NCBI GenBank assembly: GCA_964445575.1
Contig: CAYULB010000006.1
Span: 1-64,000 of the forward strand
Direction of reading: 5' to 3'
Origin: WJMT01 sp964445575
Lineage (GTDB): Bacteria > Acidobacteriota > Aminicenantia > Aminicenantales > Aminicenantaceae
Length of the DNA: 64,000 nt
The notes under the pieces: generated by a model
Database searches by the model: none
What the model saw: the letters and a program-made list of their open reading frames with translations, nothing else
What the model was told of the DNA's origin: nothing
Translations under genes and position numbers: made by a program
Shown: one piece after another, positions 24,659 to 33,860 of the stretch
Layout of the letters: every line of letters begins with the position of its first letter
Numbering within the stretch: the first letter of the stretch is position 1

Positions 24659-25759
24659 GTGGGTTTCACGAGTGAAGGGGATAAAGGTCAAAAATATGGA
24701 TTTAAACCGGTTTATTTTTTTTACGGCGAGGAGATTTTTCCTGCCTTAGAGTTTATCGAAGAAGTAAAGAAAAGTTTGTCCATCCAGGAGAAGGAAGAGG
24801 CAGTAGTCGAGAAGTATGAATTAGGGACAGACTCCTGGGCTGATATCATGGATTCAGCACGGACACTGCCTCTGATATCATCTTCATTCAGACTGATTGA
24901 GGTTGAAATTCCTCCTCGCAAAAATCCCAATGTTCCCAAAAAAGAAGAAAAGCTTTCTTCAGCCGAAGAAGCCTTGTTAAAGTCTTATCTTTCTTCCCCT
25001 TGTGAAAAAACTATACTGTTTCTTGTTTTTAATCAAAAGATAAGAGGGGATTCTCCTTTGCTTAAATTTTTTCAATCGCTTTCCAAGAAAAACATTTCTA
25101 TAAAAGAAATTCAGCCGCTAAAGGGAAGAGATTTATATGCCTGGATCAAAAAACAGATCCAGAAGGAAGGGAAAAACATAGAACATGAAGCCTGTCAAAG
25201 GCTGGTGGAGTTTGCTGGTAATGACTTGAGAAGATTGAGCAGTGAACTCAATAAGCTGGTGACATTTATAGGAAAAAGGGACCGCATTGGGTTGGAAGAT
25301 GTGGAAAAGGTTTCAGGATGGGTGAAACCTTTTATTGATTGGGAAATCATCAACAGTTTGGAAGAGGCTGACTACAAAAAATGTGTTTTTACTTTGGATA
25401 AGCTCCTGGAAAAAGAAAATATTCATCCTGTAATAATAATGGATAAGATTTCCGGTTTCTTCAATGATATATTTTTAGCAAAACTGCGCCTCCTGGAAGG
25501 AAATAAGGATAGAAATTCGATTTTCAAAGAAATCAAACCCTTTATTCCTAAAAAATATAAAAATTTATACCAAAGTAAATTTAAACAGATTATTGATTTT
25601 GCAGAACAGGTTCCTGTCCCGGAATTAAGATATTATATGGACCGGCTTAAAGACATTGATCTAAAAGTCAAGTCCACGGCTCTATCTTTTCATGAGCTGA
25701 TGGATGGATTTTTTTTTGATTACTGCCAAAGAAGAGGGGGTCAAAAAGGACCTTTATGA
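24659..25759 (+). CDS. holA: DNA polymerase III subunit delta
   Basis: The delta subunit opens the sliding clamp in the clamp-loader complex. The 366-residue protein starts with GTG and has the domain I sequence KPVYFFYGEEIFPALEFIEEV near the N-terminus. The AAA-like middle contains LFLVFNQKIRG. A C-terminal helical collar domain includes GNDLRRLSSELNKLV, the best family marker. Its position after leuS and lptE supports the call. The 3' end overlaps convergent rpsT by 6 bp. Confidence 0.9.
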   Translation: MGFTSEGDKGQKYGFKPVYFFYGEEIFPALEFIEEVKKSLSIQEKEEAVVEKYELGTDSWADIMDSARTLPLISSSFRLIEVEIPPRKNPNVPKKEEKLSSAEEALLKSYLSSPCEKTILFLVFNQKIRGDSPLLKFFQSLSKKNISIKEIQPLKGRDLYAWIKKQIQKEGKNIEHEACQRLVEFAGNDLRRLSSELNKLVTFIGKRDRIGLEDVEKVSGWVKPFIDWEIINSLEEADYKKCVFTLDKLLEKENIHPVIIMDKISGFFNDIFLAKLRLLEGNKDRNSIFKEIKPFIPKKYKNLYQSKFKQIIDFAEQVPVPELRYYMDRLKDIDLKVKSTALSFHELMDGFFFDYCQRRGGQKGPL

Positions 25760-26020
25760 TGGTAAGGATGTGACCTGCCGGTTGAGTCTTGACTTGTATC
25801 GGCTGGCTTTATTTTTATGAATGGTTCCTTTTTTGGCTGCCCGGTCTATCAAAGAAAATGTTTCAGGAAGAAGTTCGAGAGCTTTGTTTCTGTCTTTATT
25901 TCCAATGGCTGCTCTCAGTTTTTTAATCTGTCTTTTTAAGATCGATTTGTTTTTTCTGTTTATCGCACGTCTTCTCAAACTCTTTCTTATATGTTTCTCT
26001 GCAGCTTTGTGTTGAGCCAT
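25754..26020 (-). CDS. rpsT: 30S ribosomal protein S20
   Basis: S20 is a small helical protein that binds 16S rRNA early in 30S assembly. The 88 residues are rich in K and R, with the typical MAQHKAAEKHIRKSLRR start, the central KNKSILKRQIKKLRAAI helix and the closing AAKKGTIHKNKASRYKSRLNR. An AGGAGA site lies 5 nt before the ATG. It is monocistronic with its own strong promoter. Confidence 0.95.
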   Translation of the reverse strand: MAQHKAAEKHIRKSLRRRAINRKNKSILKRQIKKLRAAIGNKDRNKALELLPETFSLIDRAAKKGTIHKNKASRYKSRLNRQVTSLPS

Positions 26021-26049
26021 TTGTTTCTCCTATAGAAAATAGGTGGTGT

Positions 26050-26078
26050 ATGATAAAATATCTGGCAACAATTGTCAA
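26050..26078 (-). promoter_or_regulatory. Promoter of rpsT
   Basis: Minus-strand TTGACA (26073-26078), 17-bp spacer, TATCAT (26050-26055). It has a leader of about 22 nt with a good ribosome-binding site. Confidence 0.75.
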
Positions 26079-26120
26079 CTTATTATAAAGTGATTGGAAA
26101 CTGAAAGAACCAAATGAAAA

Positions 26121-27707
26121 ATGGATGAGAAAAGCAACCGTCGATTACTAAAGTCAACTTTTGCTGTTTCCATCCCTACTCTGTTGAGCCGGATTCTGGG
26201 GTATATAAGGGATATGATCCAGGCTTTTTTTCTGGGGACAGGAGTGAGTGCAGATGCTTTTACCATTGCCTACATCATTCCAAACTTATTGAGGCGTCTG
26301 ACTGCAGAAGGAGCCATGACTTCTGCGTTTATCCCGGTTTTTACAGGCTTGAAAAAAGAAGAGAAGAGAGAGAAATTATGGAAGTTTGCCAATATATTCT
26401 TTTTTGACCTGACTCTTATCATGACGGCTGTGGTGGTGGTGGGGATTGTCTTTTCACCTCTTTTGGTAAAGGTCGTTGCTTATGGATTTCAAGATGTCCA
26501 GGGCAAGACCGAACTGACAGTGCTGCTGACGCGGATTATGTTTCCCTACATTTTACTGGTTAGCCTGGCTGCCCTTGCTATGGCGATCTTGAATTCGTTT
26601 CATAAATTTTTTGTCCCCGCTTTAACACCGGTTTTGTTTAATATATGTGTCATCACTGCGGCGGCGGTATTTGCTGCTCGCTCCAGCGAGCCGGCTGTTG
26701 TGTTTGCCGTAGGAGTGGTGGTGGGGGGAGCTGTTCAGCTTGGTTTCCAAATTCCATTTTTGTGGAAAAAGGGGATGAGATTCAAGCCCCTGATTTCTTT
26801 TAAACATCCTGCGGTTCGTAAAGTAGTCAGGCTGATGATTCCGGGTATATTCGGTGCTGGCATTCACCAGATAAATTTTGCGTTGAGCCGTATGATCGCC
26901 TCTACCCTGGAGGGTGGGAGTGTCTCTTCCCTTTATTACTCATCAAGAGTTCAGGAATTCACCCTAGGGCTTTTTTCTATTGCTCTTTCCATTGCTCTTC
27001 TGCCGACTTTCTCTGATTTAGCTGCATCCAGAGATTATCCGGGGGTTAAAAGAACTCTTTCTTTTTCTCTGAGAGCCATTTATTTTATCACCATACCTGC
27101 TATGGTGGGTTTGTTAGTCATGAGCCGCCCTATTATACATATTCTGTATCAAAGAGGAGAGTTTGACGCTTCCTCCACAGCCATGACAGCCTCTTGTTTA
27201 CTGTTTTTTTCCCTTAGTCTTCCCTTTATTTCTGGGGTTAAAATCATAGCACCTGCCTTTTATTCTTTAAAAGACACCAAGACTCCTGCTGTGGTTGCGT
27301 TTTTTGTGATGATTATTTATATTTCTCTTTCTTTGGTCTTGATGAGGCCGCTGAAAGTGGGAGGGATTGCCTTGGCCTTATCCATTGCCTCTGTGTTTAA
27401 TTTTTTGGCTCTGTTCTATCTTCTGGAAAGAAAGATAGGCAAAATGGGAAAAAAGAAAATCATTGTTTCAAGTGTTAAATCAAGCATAGCTGCAGGAGTC
27501 ATGGGGTTTGCTGTATGGGGGTTCTTTCATTCTTTTTCATTCTATGACATGAATTTTGCAAATAAATTAATCACGTTTGCAGGAACTATTTTTCTGGGAA
27601 TGCTGGTATATGCGGCGTTAAGTCTGGTATTCAACAGGCAAGAAATAAAGGCTTTCCAGCTGATTTTGTCAAGAAAGAAAATCAAAAAGATTAAGGAGTC
27701 AAAGTGA
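26121..27707 (+). CDS. murJ: Lipid II flippase MurJ
   Basis: MurJ flips the peptidoglycan precursor lipid II across the inner membrane. The 528 residues give about 14 transmembrane helices. They begin with the family N-terminus STFAVSIPTLLSRILGYIRD and contain ADAFTIAYIIPNLLRRLTAEGAM, INFALSRMIAS, the YYSSRVQEFTLGLF segment and PIIHILYQRGEFD. Charged residues in the first helices (R24, R28 region) match those needed for transport. The Shine-Dalgarno sequence is weak. It is followed by dtd with a 4-bp overlap. Confidence 0.95.
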   Translation: MDEKSNRRLLKSTFAVSIPTLLSRILGYIRDMIQAFFLGTGVSADAFTIAYIIPNLLRRLTAEGAMTSAFIPVFTGLKKEEKREKLWKFANIFFFDLTLIMTAVVVVGIVFSPLLVKVVAYGFQDVQGKTELTVLLTRIMFPYILLVSLAALAMAILNSFHKFFVPALTPVLFNICVITAAAVFAARSSEPAVVFAVGVVVGGAVQLGFQIPFLWKKGMRFKPLISFKHPAVRKVVRLMIPGIFGAGIHQINFALSRMIASTLEGGSVSSLYYSSRVQEFTLGLFSIALSIALLPTFSDLAASRDYPGVKRTLSFSLRAIYFITIPAMVGLLVMSRPIIHILYQRGEFDASSTAMTASCLLFFSLSLPFISGVKIIAPAFYSLKDTKTPAVVAFFVMIIYISLSLVLMRPLKVGGIALALSIASVFNFLALFYLLERKIGKMGKKKIIVSSVKSSIAAGVMGFAVWGFFHSFSFYDMNFANKLITFAGTIFLGMLVYAALSLVFNRQEIKAFQLILSRKKIKKIKESK

Positions 27708-28141
27708 AGATAGTTTTGCAAAGAGTGAAAAGAGCTCAAGTTGAAGTCAAAGGAAAAGTTGCGAGCAGGATAGGAAAAGGACTTTGTCTTCTGGTCGGAA
27801 TTGAGAAAGGAGATACAGAGAAAGACGCTCAAAATCTGGCTGATAAAATATTAGGATTGAGAATATTTTCTGACGAGCACGGCAAGATGAATCTTTCCCT
27901 TAAAGAAACTGGGGGAGAAATTTTGGCTGTCTCGCAGTTTACGCTTGCAGGCTCGGTTAAAAAGGGGAGAAGGCCGAGCTTTGACGGAGCTGAGAAACCT
28001 AAGGAGGCAGAAAGGCTGTTCGATTATTTTGTGGAGAGACTGAAGAAAAAAAAGGTCCGCACAGAAACAGGAATTTTTGGGGAAATAATGGACGTGTCTC
28101 TTGTCAATGACGGTCCCGTCACATTTATTATTTCAACCTAG
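27704..28141 (+). CDS. dtd: D-aminoacyl-tRNA deacylase
   Basis: DTD removes D-amino acids (and glycine from tRNA-Ala) mischarged onto tRNA. The 145 residues carry the characteristic LQRVKRAQV start, LLVGIEKGD, LAVSQFTLAG and the cross-subunit Gly-cis-Pro-type motif in NDGPVTF at the C-terminus. The start is GTG, overlapping the murJ stop (GTGA), so translation is coupled. The 3' end overlaps convergent ribBA by 4 bp. Confidence 0.95.
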   Translation: MKIVLQRVKRAQVEVKGKVASRIGKGLCLLVGIEKGDTEKDAQNLADKILGLRIFSDEHGKMNLSLKETGGEILAVSQFTLAGSVKKGRRPSFDGAEKPKEAERLFDYFVERLKKKKVRTETGIFGEIMDVSLVNDGPVTFIIST

Positions 28142-29355
28142 ACCAATTCCAGAATGTGTCCCATTTTTTCTTTTTTTGTCTTCAGGTATTTGAGGTTTTT
28201 GGAATTGGGGGGGATTTCAATAGAGACTCTCTCCACTATTTCCAGTCCGTATCCAGATAGGCCTATGAATTTCCTTGGGTTGTTGGTTATGAGTTTCAGC
28301 TTGGTGATTCCAAGAGAAACCAGTATCTGAGCGCCGACCCCATAGTCTCTCTGGTCAGGTTTGAATCCGAGCTTTCGATTGGCCTCAACCGTATCTTCTC
28401 CCTTTTCCTGGATGGCATAAGCTTTTATTTTGTTGATGAGTCCGATGCCTCGGCCTTCGTGTTCGATCATATATAAAATGACGCCTGTCCCTTCTTTTTC
28501 AATCATTTTCATGGAAAGATGGAGCTGTTCACCGCAGTCGCACCGTTTTGAATGAAAGGTATCCCCAGTGAGGCATTGAGAATGGGCCCGGACAAGTGTG
28601 GGAAGATCTTTTTTTATTTCTCCTTTAACCAGTGCGATATGGTGTTCGTGGTAAATGGTGTCTTCAAATACCATGATTTTAAAATGGCCGTATTTTGTGG
28701 GCAGGTCCGCTTCTTCGATCTTTTTCACCAGAATCTCATTTTGCATTCTGTGCTTAATAAGCTCTGCGATGGTCAGGATAGGGATATCAAAAGTCTCGCT
28801 GAATTTTTCCAGCTCTTCTCTTCTGGCCATGCTTCCGTCTTCATTCATGATTTCACAGATGACACCAGCAGGAGTCAACCCAGCTAATTTAGTTATGTCC
28901 ACAGATGCCTCGGTCTGTCCTGCTCTTTTAAGCACGCCTCCTTCTTGAGCTTGCAGAGGGAAGATGTGTCCGGGACGCACTAAGTCAGACGGTTTGGTAT
29001 CTGGATTTATGGCGGCAAGGATGGTTCGGGCTCTATCATAGGCAGAGATCCCTGTGGTGGTGCCTTCTTTAGCATCGATAGACACAGTGAAGGCTGTTTG
29101 AAAGGGTGCTGTGTTGGATTTGACCATCAAAGGAAGGTCTAATTCTCTGATTCTATCCTCTGTAAGAGACAAACAAATCAGACCTCTTCCGTGTTTTGCC
29201 ATAAAGTTAATGATATCAGGAGTGACTTTTTCTGCTGCACAGGTGAGGTCTCCTTCGTTCTCTCTATCCTCATCATCAACAATGATAAGGAGCTTTCCGT
29301 CTCTTATGGCTTTGATAGCTTTTTCTACAGAAGCAACCGCTGGTTTGTTTTGCAT
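28138..29355 (-). CDS. ribBA: Bifunctional 3,4-dihydroxy-2-butanone-4-phosphate synthase / GTP cyclohydrolase II
   Basis: RibBA provides both precursors of riboflavin. The N-terminal half (about 1-200) is the RibB domain with DDEDRENEGDLTCAAE and the GxTTGISAYDRA block. The C-terminal half (about 205-400) is GTP cyclohydrolase II with the zinc ligands in CLTGDTFHSKRCDCGEQL and the MIEHEGRGIGL motif. Both catalytic halves look intact over 405 residues. It is the last gene of ftsY-ribD-ribE-ribBA, 12 nt after ribE. No ribH is present downstream. Confidence 0.96.
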   Translation of the reverse strand: MQNKPAVASVEKAIKAIRDGKLLIIVDDEDRENEGDLTCAAEKVTPDIINFMAKHGRGLICLSLTEDRIRELDLPLMVKSNTAPFQTAFTVSIDAKEGTTTGISAYDRARTILAAINPDTKPSDLVRPGHIFPLQAQEGGVLKRAGQTEASVDITKLAGLTPAGVICEIMNEDGSMARREELEKFSETFDIPILTIAELIKHRMQNEILVKKIEEADLPTKYGHFKIMVFEDTIYHEHHIALVKGEIKKDLPTLVRAHSQCLTGDTFHSKRCDCGEQLHLSMKMIEKEGTGVILYMIEHEGRGIGLINKIKAYAIQEKGEDTVEANRKLGFKPDQRDYGVGAQILVSLGITKLKLITNNPRKFIGLSGYGLEIVERVSIEIPPNSKNLKYLKTKKEKMGHILELV

Positions 29356-29367
29356 GTATTCAAATCC

Positions 29368-29967
29368 TCAGTCTATTTTCTTGTTTAGTTCTGAAATATA
29401 ATTATACACATATTTTCCGATTATGTCACATTCGAGGTTGACTTCCTGACCCGGTTTCAACTGGGATAGGTTAGTGTCTTGGAGAGTGATCGGTATGATT
29501 TCTGTCTCAAATTGGCTGCCCTTTATCGAGGCCACAGTGAGACTGACTCCGTCAACGGCCACAGATCCTTTAGGGATAAAGTAGGGTTTCAATTCAGGAG
29601 GAAATTGTACTGTAATTCTTTTTCCATTTCTTCTGGTTAAGACTTTACTGATTTTTGCTTTTTTATCAATATGGCCGGAGACCAAATGCCCGCTCAGAGG
29701 ATCTGAAAGGGTTAGAGGAGGTTCTAGATTCAAACAATCTCCTGTTTTAAAAGAACCCAGGGTGGTCTTTTCTAAAGTCTCTGGGGAAAGATTGAAATAA
29801 AGAACATCTTTTTTCTTTTTGGTGATGCTGAGGCAGACACCATTGACAGAAAGGCTGTCGCCAATATTCATGTGACGAGCCAGGGTAGGAGCTTCGAGAC
29901 ACATTTCTTTTTTGCCCAGGGAGTAAGATTTGAACCGGCCTTTATGCTTTATGATTCCTGTAAACAT
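29368..29967 (-). CDS. ribE: Riboflavin synthase, alpha chain
   Basis: This enzyme dismutates two 6,7-dimethyl-8-ribityllumazine molecules to riboflavin. The 199-residue length and the two tandem lumazine-binding domains are typical. The first begins MFTGIIKHKGRF with SLSVNGVCLSITK. The second is marked by SGHLVSGHIDKKAKI and GSVAVDGVSLTVA. The conserved MFTGII start fixes the N-terminus. Its ATG coincides with the ribD stop at 29967, so translation is coupled. Confidence 0.95.
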   Translation of the reverse strand: MFTGIIKHKGRFKSYSLGKKEMCLEAPTLARHMNIGDSLSVNGVCLSITKKKKDVLYFNLSPETLEKTTLGSFKTGDCLNLEPPLTLSDPLSGHLVSGHIDKKAKISKVLTRRNGKRITVQFPPELKPYFIPKGSVAVDGVSLTVASIKGSQFETEIIPITLQDTNLSQLKPGQEVNLECDIIGKYVYNYISELNKKID

Positions 29968-31067
29968 TAGAGATATCCTTGGATGATGGTATCATCGCCT
30001 ATTTGAAATGATTTCATTTTTTTTATTTTAAGGGATTTATTTATGTTCTCCACTCCTTTTCCTTCAAAAAAACAAGGGGCCTTTTGCCCTCCCACTAATT
30101 TTGGGGAGATGGACATCACGATTTGATCCACTGTTCTGGATTCAAGCATATGGGTGTGAAGCGTATTGCCTCCTTCCACCAGCACACTTGATATTTTGTT
30201 TTGTCCCAGCCAGGTGAGAGCTTTGTTTATATTGATTTTACTGTTTTTTCCAGGAAGATTGATGACCTTCACTCCTTTTTTTTGCAGGACTTTTCTTTTC
30301 TCAGATGAAGAGGGCTCAAGGGTAAACACAATGACATCTCCCTTATTTAAGGTGTGGAGTATCTTTGCGTTCACGGGAAATCTCAAGTTTGAATCCAGAA
30401 TCACTCGGGTTATGGTTTTTCCAGGCCAGCTGGAATGTCTTACTGTCAGTTGGGGGTCGTCTATCAATAAGGTGTTTATCCCTACCATGACAGCATCGTG
30501 CTCTCCTCTCAACAGGTGCATGTATTTTCTGGTTTGGGAGGATGAAATCCATTTTGATGAATGAGTTTTGGTTGCTGTTTTTCCATCCAGACTCATGGCT
30601 GTTTTTAAGGTCACAAAAGGGATTTTATGCTGAATGTATTTCAAATAGGCCTGGTTCAGGCGGTTGTTCTTTTCTTTTAAAAGGCCTAATTCAACCTCAA
30701 TTCCTGCTTGTTTCATCCTTTGGATTCCCTTCCCATTTACCAGTGGATTCGGGTCAATGGTTGATATCACAATCCTTTTTATTCCAGATGCAAGTATTTT
30801 GTCGATACAGGGGGGGGTTCTGCCCCAGTGCACGCAGGGTTCCAGATTTATATAAAGGGTGGCGTTTTTTGCTTGGGAGCCTGCTTTTTCTAGGGCTAAT
30901 GCTTCAGCGTGCGGCTTCCCTGGTCTTTCATGATAGCCGTGGCCGACAATGATGTCCTTTTTTACCACCACAGCTCCTACATAAGGATTTGGGCTTGCCC
31001 ATCCTATTGCTTTTTCAGCGAGGGCATAGCACATTTGGAGATAGGAAATATCTTTATAAGTATTCAT
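29967..31067 (-). CDS. ribD: Bifunctional pyrimidine deaminase/reductase RibD
   Basis: RibD deaminates and then reduces the pyrimidine intermediate of riboflavin synthesis. The N-terminal deaminase (about 1-145) has the zinc motifs HAEALAL and PCVHWGRTPPC. The C-terminal reductase (about 146-366) has MSLDGKTAT, SKWISS and the VEGGNTLHT motif. Length is normal. Its start overlaps the end of ftsY by 4 bp, an unusual coupling of membrane targeting and riboflavin genes. Confidence 0.95.
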   Translation of the reverse strand: MNTYKDISYLQMCYALAEKAIGWASPNPYVGAVVVKKDIIVGHGYHERPGKPHAEALALEKAGSQAKNATLYINLEPCVHWGRTPPCIDKILASGIKRIVISTIDPNPLVNGKGIQRMKQAGIEVELGLLKEKNNRLNQAYLKYIQHKIPFVTLKTAMSLDGKTATKTHSSKWISSSQTRKYMHLLRGEHDAVMVGINTLLIDDPQLTVRHSSWPGKTITRVILDSNLRFPVNAKILHTLNKGDVIVFTLEPSSSEKRKVLQKKGVKVINLPGKNSKININKALTWLGQNKISSVLVEGGNTLHTHMLESRTVDQIVMSISPKLVGGQKAPCFFEGKGVENINKSLKIKKMKSFQIGDDTIIQGYL

Positions 31068-31954
31068 GATAAAAGGGCATCTGTGAATTCTTGGGGAGAA
31101 AATTCAAGCATATCGCTCTCTTCTTCTCCAACGCCTATCAGTTTGATGGGAAGGTTCAGTTCATCCACGATGCTTATGGCACTTCCCCCTTTAGCGGTTC
31201 CATCCAGTTTGGATGAAAATATCCCGGTAAGTCCAGAAAACTTTGAGAATTCTCTTGCCTGATGAAGGGCATTTTGTCCGATGCTTGCATCCAAAACCAA
31301 TAGGACTTCATGGGGAGCTCCCGGGATTTCTCTTGAGATTATTTTTTTGATTTTTTCAAGTTCATTCATCAGGTTTATGTTGGTATGGAGGCGGCCGGCT
31401 GTATCGATGAGGAGCATTTGATAATGGTGGGCTTTAAAAGATTGAATGGCATCATAAGTTACCGCGGCAGGATCTGCTCCGTATTTGCTTTTAATAACAG
31501 GCACATTTAACTTTTTCCCCCATTCAGAGAGCTGCTCTTGAGCCGCGGCTCGGAAGGTGTCTGCAGCTACCATAAGCACTTTTTTGCCTTTTTTCTTGAA
31601 ATGATATGCTGTTTTGGCAAGAGAAGTGGTTTTTCCTCCCCCATTAGTGCCTACAAACATGATAACGGTTCCGTGGGGATTTATGTTTAATTTTAAAGAA
31701 TATCTGGAGAGGATTTCTATGATTTGATTTTTTAAAACCTGCTTTATGGTTGAGAAGGAGTCAGACTTTTTTGTTTTTTCTTTTAATCCAGCTATGATTT
31801 TTTCAGAAGTGTTTATCCCGGTATCTGAAAGGATTAGAGATTCCATAAGTTCATCCAGGACCTGGTCTCTTTTTTTGGGGGATTTGAGCACTTCCTTTAT
31901 TCTTTCATTAAAAACTTCTCGGGTGCGGGAAAGTTTGTCTTTGAGACGGATCAT
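31064..31954 (-). CDS. ftsY: Signal recognition particle receptor FtsY
   Basis: FtsY is the SRP receptor GTPase that docks ribosome-nascent chains at the inner membrane. The 296 residues form the NG domain only: the helical N part, G1 as GTNGGGKTTSLAK, AADTFRAAA, DTAGRLHTN and LDGTAKGG. The acidic A domain of E. coli FtsY is missing, as in many bacteria. The ATG has no Shine-Dalgarno sequence and lies 12 nt after a perfect TATAAT, implying an mRNA with a leader of only a few nucleotides. It is the first gene of the ribDE-BA operon. Confidence 0.95.
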   Translation of the reverse strand: MIRLKDKLSRTREVFNERIKEVLKSPKKRDQVLDELMESLILSDTGINTSEKIIAGLKEKTKKSDSFSTIKQVLKNQIIEILSRYSLKLNINPHGTVIMFVGTNGGGKTTSLAKTAYHFKKKGKKVLMVAADTFRAAAQEQLSEWGKKLNVPVIKSKYGADPAAVTYDAIQSFKAHHYQMLLIDTAGRLHTNINLMNELEKIKKIISREIPGAPHEVLLVLDASIGQNALHQAREFSKFSGLTGIFSSKLDGTAKGGSAISIVDELNLPIKLIGVGEEESDMLEFSPQEFTDALLS

Positions 31955-31966
31955 GGCGTTAAAGGA

Positions 31967-31995
31967 ATTATATTTTTCATGGAAATCATTGTCAA
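31967..31995 (-). promoter_or_regulatory. Perfect-consensus promoter of ftsY-ribD-ribE-ribBA
   Basis: Minus-strand TTGACA (31990-31995), 17-bp spacer, TATAAT (31967-31972): both hexamers and the spacer match the sigma-70 consensus exactly. With the ATG at 31954 there is no room for a leader riboswitch or Shine-Dalgarno sequence. Confidence 0.85.
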
Positions 31996-32083
31996 CGTGA
32001 TTCCATTGATATTCTTAGATATTAGATTTTGTTGATTTTGGGTTGTTGATGTTTGAGTGCTGTGTGTGTTAAATTTAAATCCA

Positions 32084-33784
32084 ATGGAAAATGCTGCTTG
32101 GCTGCTGCCTAAATTTGATCATAGAATCCTTGGTTTTGCTTCTGAACTCGGTCTTTCTCAAGAAACAGCTCAAATTCTTTATAACAGGGGAATAAGGAAC
32201 AAACAGGAGGCTGAGAAGTTTTTATTTCCCTCGAGAGAAGATTGGAGTGACCCTTATCAAATGGAAGGAATGGAGGACGCGGTCCAAAGAATAGAAGAAG
32301 CGGTCAGGAAACAACAGAAGATACTGGTGTTCGGAGATTATGATGTGGATGGGATTCTTTCAGTAGTGATTCTTATGAAAGCTCTTGAATCTATGGGAGG
32401 ACGTGTTGAATATTTTATTCCTGATAGATTGGAAGACGGGTATGGCATGAAGACCAAGCATCTTAAAATGGTGCTGGAAAGAAAAATTGGCTTAGTTATC
32501 AGTGTGGACTGTGGGATCAAAGCGGTTCTGTTTACAGAAGAAGCCAAGGCAAAGGGAGTGGATGTTATTATAACGGATCATCATCAGCCTGGTTTAGAGC
32601 TCCCCAGAGCGGTTGCTGTTCTGAATCCAGCATTGGAAAACTCAAGGTACCCGGATAAAAATCTGGCGGGAGTGGGGGTGGTTTTCAAACTGATACAGGC
32701 GCTTCTGGAAAAAAGAAATAAAGGAAATGTTCTCTCTCATTACTTAAAACTGGTATCTATCGGCACCATTGCTGATGTTGCTGAATTAAGAGGCGAAAAC
32801 AGGATTTTCGTAAAACAGGGTCTGGAAGGCCTGAAAGCTGTATCCAATAAAGGCCTGAGGAGTCTCCTTTCAGTTTGCGGGTTGGGGTGCGGGGACGTGA
32901 CAACAGGGGATGTGGGTTTCAGAATCGCTCCAAGATTGAATGCAGCCGGAAGAATGGGAAAAGTAGACCTTTCTGTAGATCTTTTTCGGGTTAAGGATGA
33001 TGAAAAAAGCATTGCCATTGCCGCGCATTTGAACAAACTGAACTCTTTAAGACAGAAAGCAGAGATAAAGATTTTTGACCAGGCTTTAGAAAAGATAGAA
33101 AAAAACAGGTTGAACAAAAAATATAAATTTTTGGTCTTGGGGAGCCAGCACTGGCATAAGGGAGTTATCGGTATTGTTGCCTCTCGATTGAAGGACATTT
33201 ATTACCGGCCGGTGCTCCTGTTTTCCTATGAAAATGGGAAAGCTGTAGGCTCGGGCCGGAGCATTCAGGACTTTTCATTGATTGACTGTATCAGAAACAG
33301 CAGCCAATTTTGTCTTGGTTTCGGAGGACATCCTTTAGCCGTGGGATGTGAAGTCAGCCAAAAACAGTTTGATGACTTCAGAAAGAATCTAAACCATTAT
33401 GCTGAGAAAGAAATAAATAAAGCGGCTTTAAAAAGAAAGATAAAAATAGACGCCGAGATTGATTTTAAGCGAATAAACCATTCTTTTTTAGAGGAAACCA
33501 ACCTGCTTCAACCCCATGGAGTTGGAAATCCGAAGCCTGTCTTTTTATCCCGTAAAGTTTTGATTGCTTCGAGACCGGCGGTTCTTAAAGAAAAGCACAG
33601 CAAGTTTATGGTAAAAAAAGAAGGGAGAAATTTAGAGGCTGTGGGCTGGGGGAGAAAGGACTGGGTCAAATATTTTGCTGGGGGTGATTGGGCAGATATT
33701 GTCTATTCTTTAAGCAGCACCGAATATCTTGGGGAGAAGCGGCTGAATCTTGTGCTGCATGACATAAGACCAGCTCAAAGATGA
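32084..33784 (+). CDS. recJ: Single-stranded-DNA-specific exonuclease RecJ
   Basis: RecJ is a 5'-3' single-strand exonuclease of recombination and repair. From ATG 32084 it has 566 residues, the standard length. The DHH domain shows VFGDYDVDGI, VDCG and TDHHQPG, and NAAGRMG follows. The DHHA1 domain contains GIVASRL, GSGRSI and FGGHPLAVG, and a C-terminal OB-like domain completes the protein. An in-frame GTG at 32057 would add nine residues; neither start has a Shine-Dalgarno sequence. A weak TTGATG/TAAATT promoter ending 8 nt before the ATG, and the MENAAWLLP start, favour 32084. Confidence 0.93.
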   Translation: MENAAWLLPKFDHRILGFASELGLSQETAQILYNRGIRNKQEAEKFLFPSREDWSDPYQMEGMEDAVQRIEEAVRKQQKILVFGDYDVDGILSVVILMKALESMGGRVEYFIPDRLEDGYGMKTKHLKMVLERKIGLVISVDCGIKAVLFTEEAKAKGVDVIITDHHQPGLELPRAVAVLNPALENSRYPDKNLAGVGVVFKLIQALLEKRNKGNVLSHYLKLVSIGTIADVAELRGENRIFVKQGLEGLKAVSNKGLRSLLSVCGLGCGDVTTGDVGFRIAPRLNAAGRMGKVDLSVDLFRVKDDEKSIAIAAHLNKLNSLRQKAEIKIFDQALEKIEKNRLNKKYKFLVLGSQHWHKGVIGIVASRLKDIYYRPVLLFSYENGKAVGSGRSIQDFSLIDCIRNSSQFCLGFGGHPLAVGCEVSQKQFDDFRKNLNHYAEKEINKAALKRKIKIDAEIDFKRINHSFLEETNLLQPHGVGNPKPVFLSRKVLIASRPAVLKEKHSKFMVKKEGRNLEAVGWGRKDWVKYFAGGDWADIVYSLSSTEYLGEKRLNLVLHDIRPAQR

Positions 33785-33824
33785 CATGCTTTTCTGGAGA
33801 GAATAAATTATAATATATATATAT

Positions 33825-33845
33825 AACCTGGATTATTCACGAGTC
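33825..33845 (-). repeat. Remnant of the repeat family upstream of lptCA
   Basis: Read on the minus strand, GACTCGTGAATAATCCAGG plus TT is nearly identical to the right half of the palindrome at 10453-10481 and to the right end of the 154-bp element. The other half (CAAGATTCC on the plus strand) is decayed. It lies between recJ and the lptCA promoter. Confidence 0.6.
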
Positions 33846-33860
33846 AAGATTCCGGCCTTA

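Noticed and set aside
31955..32056. FMN riboswitch upstream of the riboflavin operon
   Set aside because: The promoter's -10 box is 12 nt from the ftsY ATG, and no riboswitch-like conserved sequence is present.
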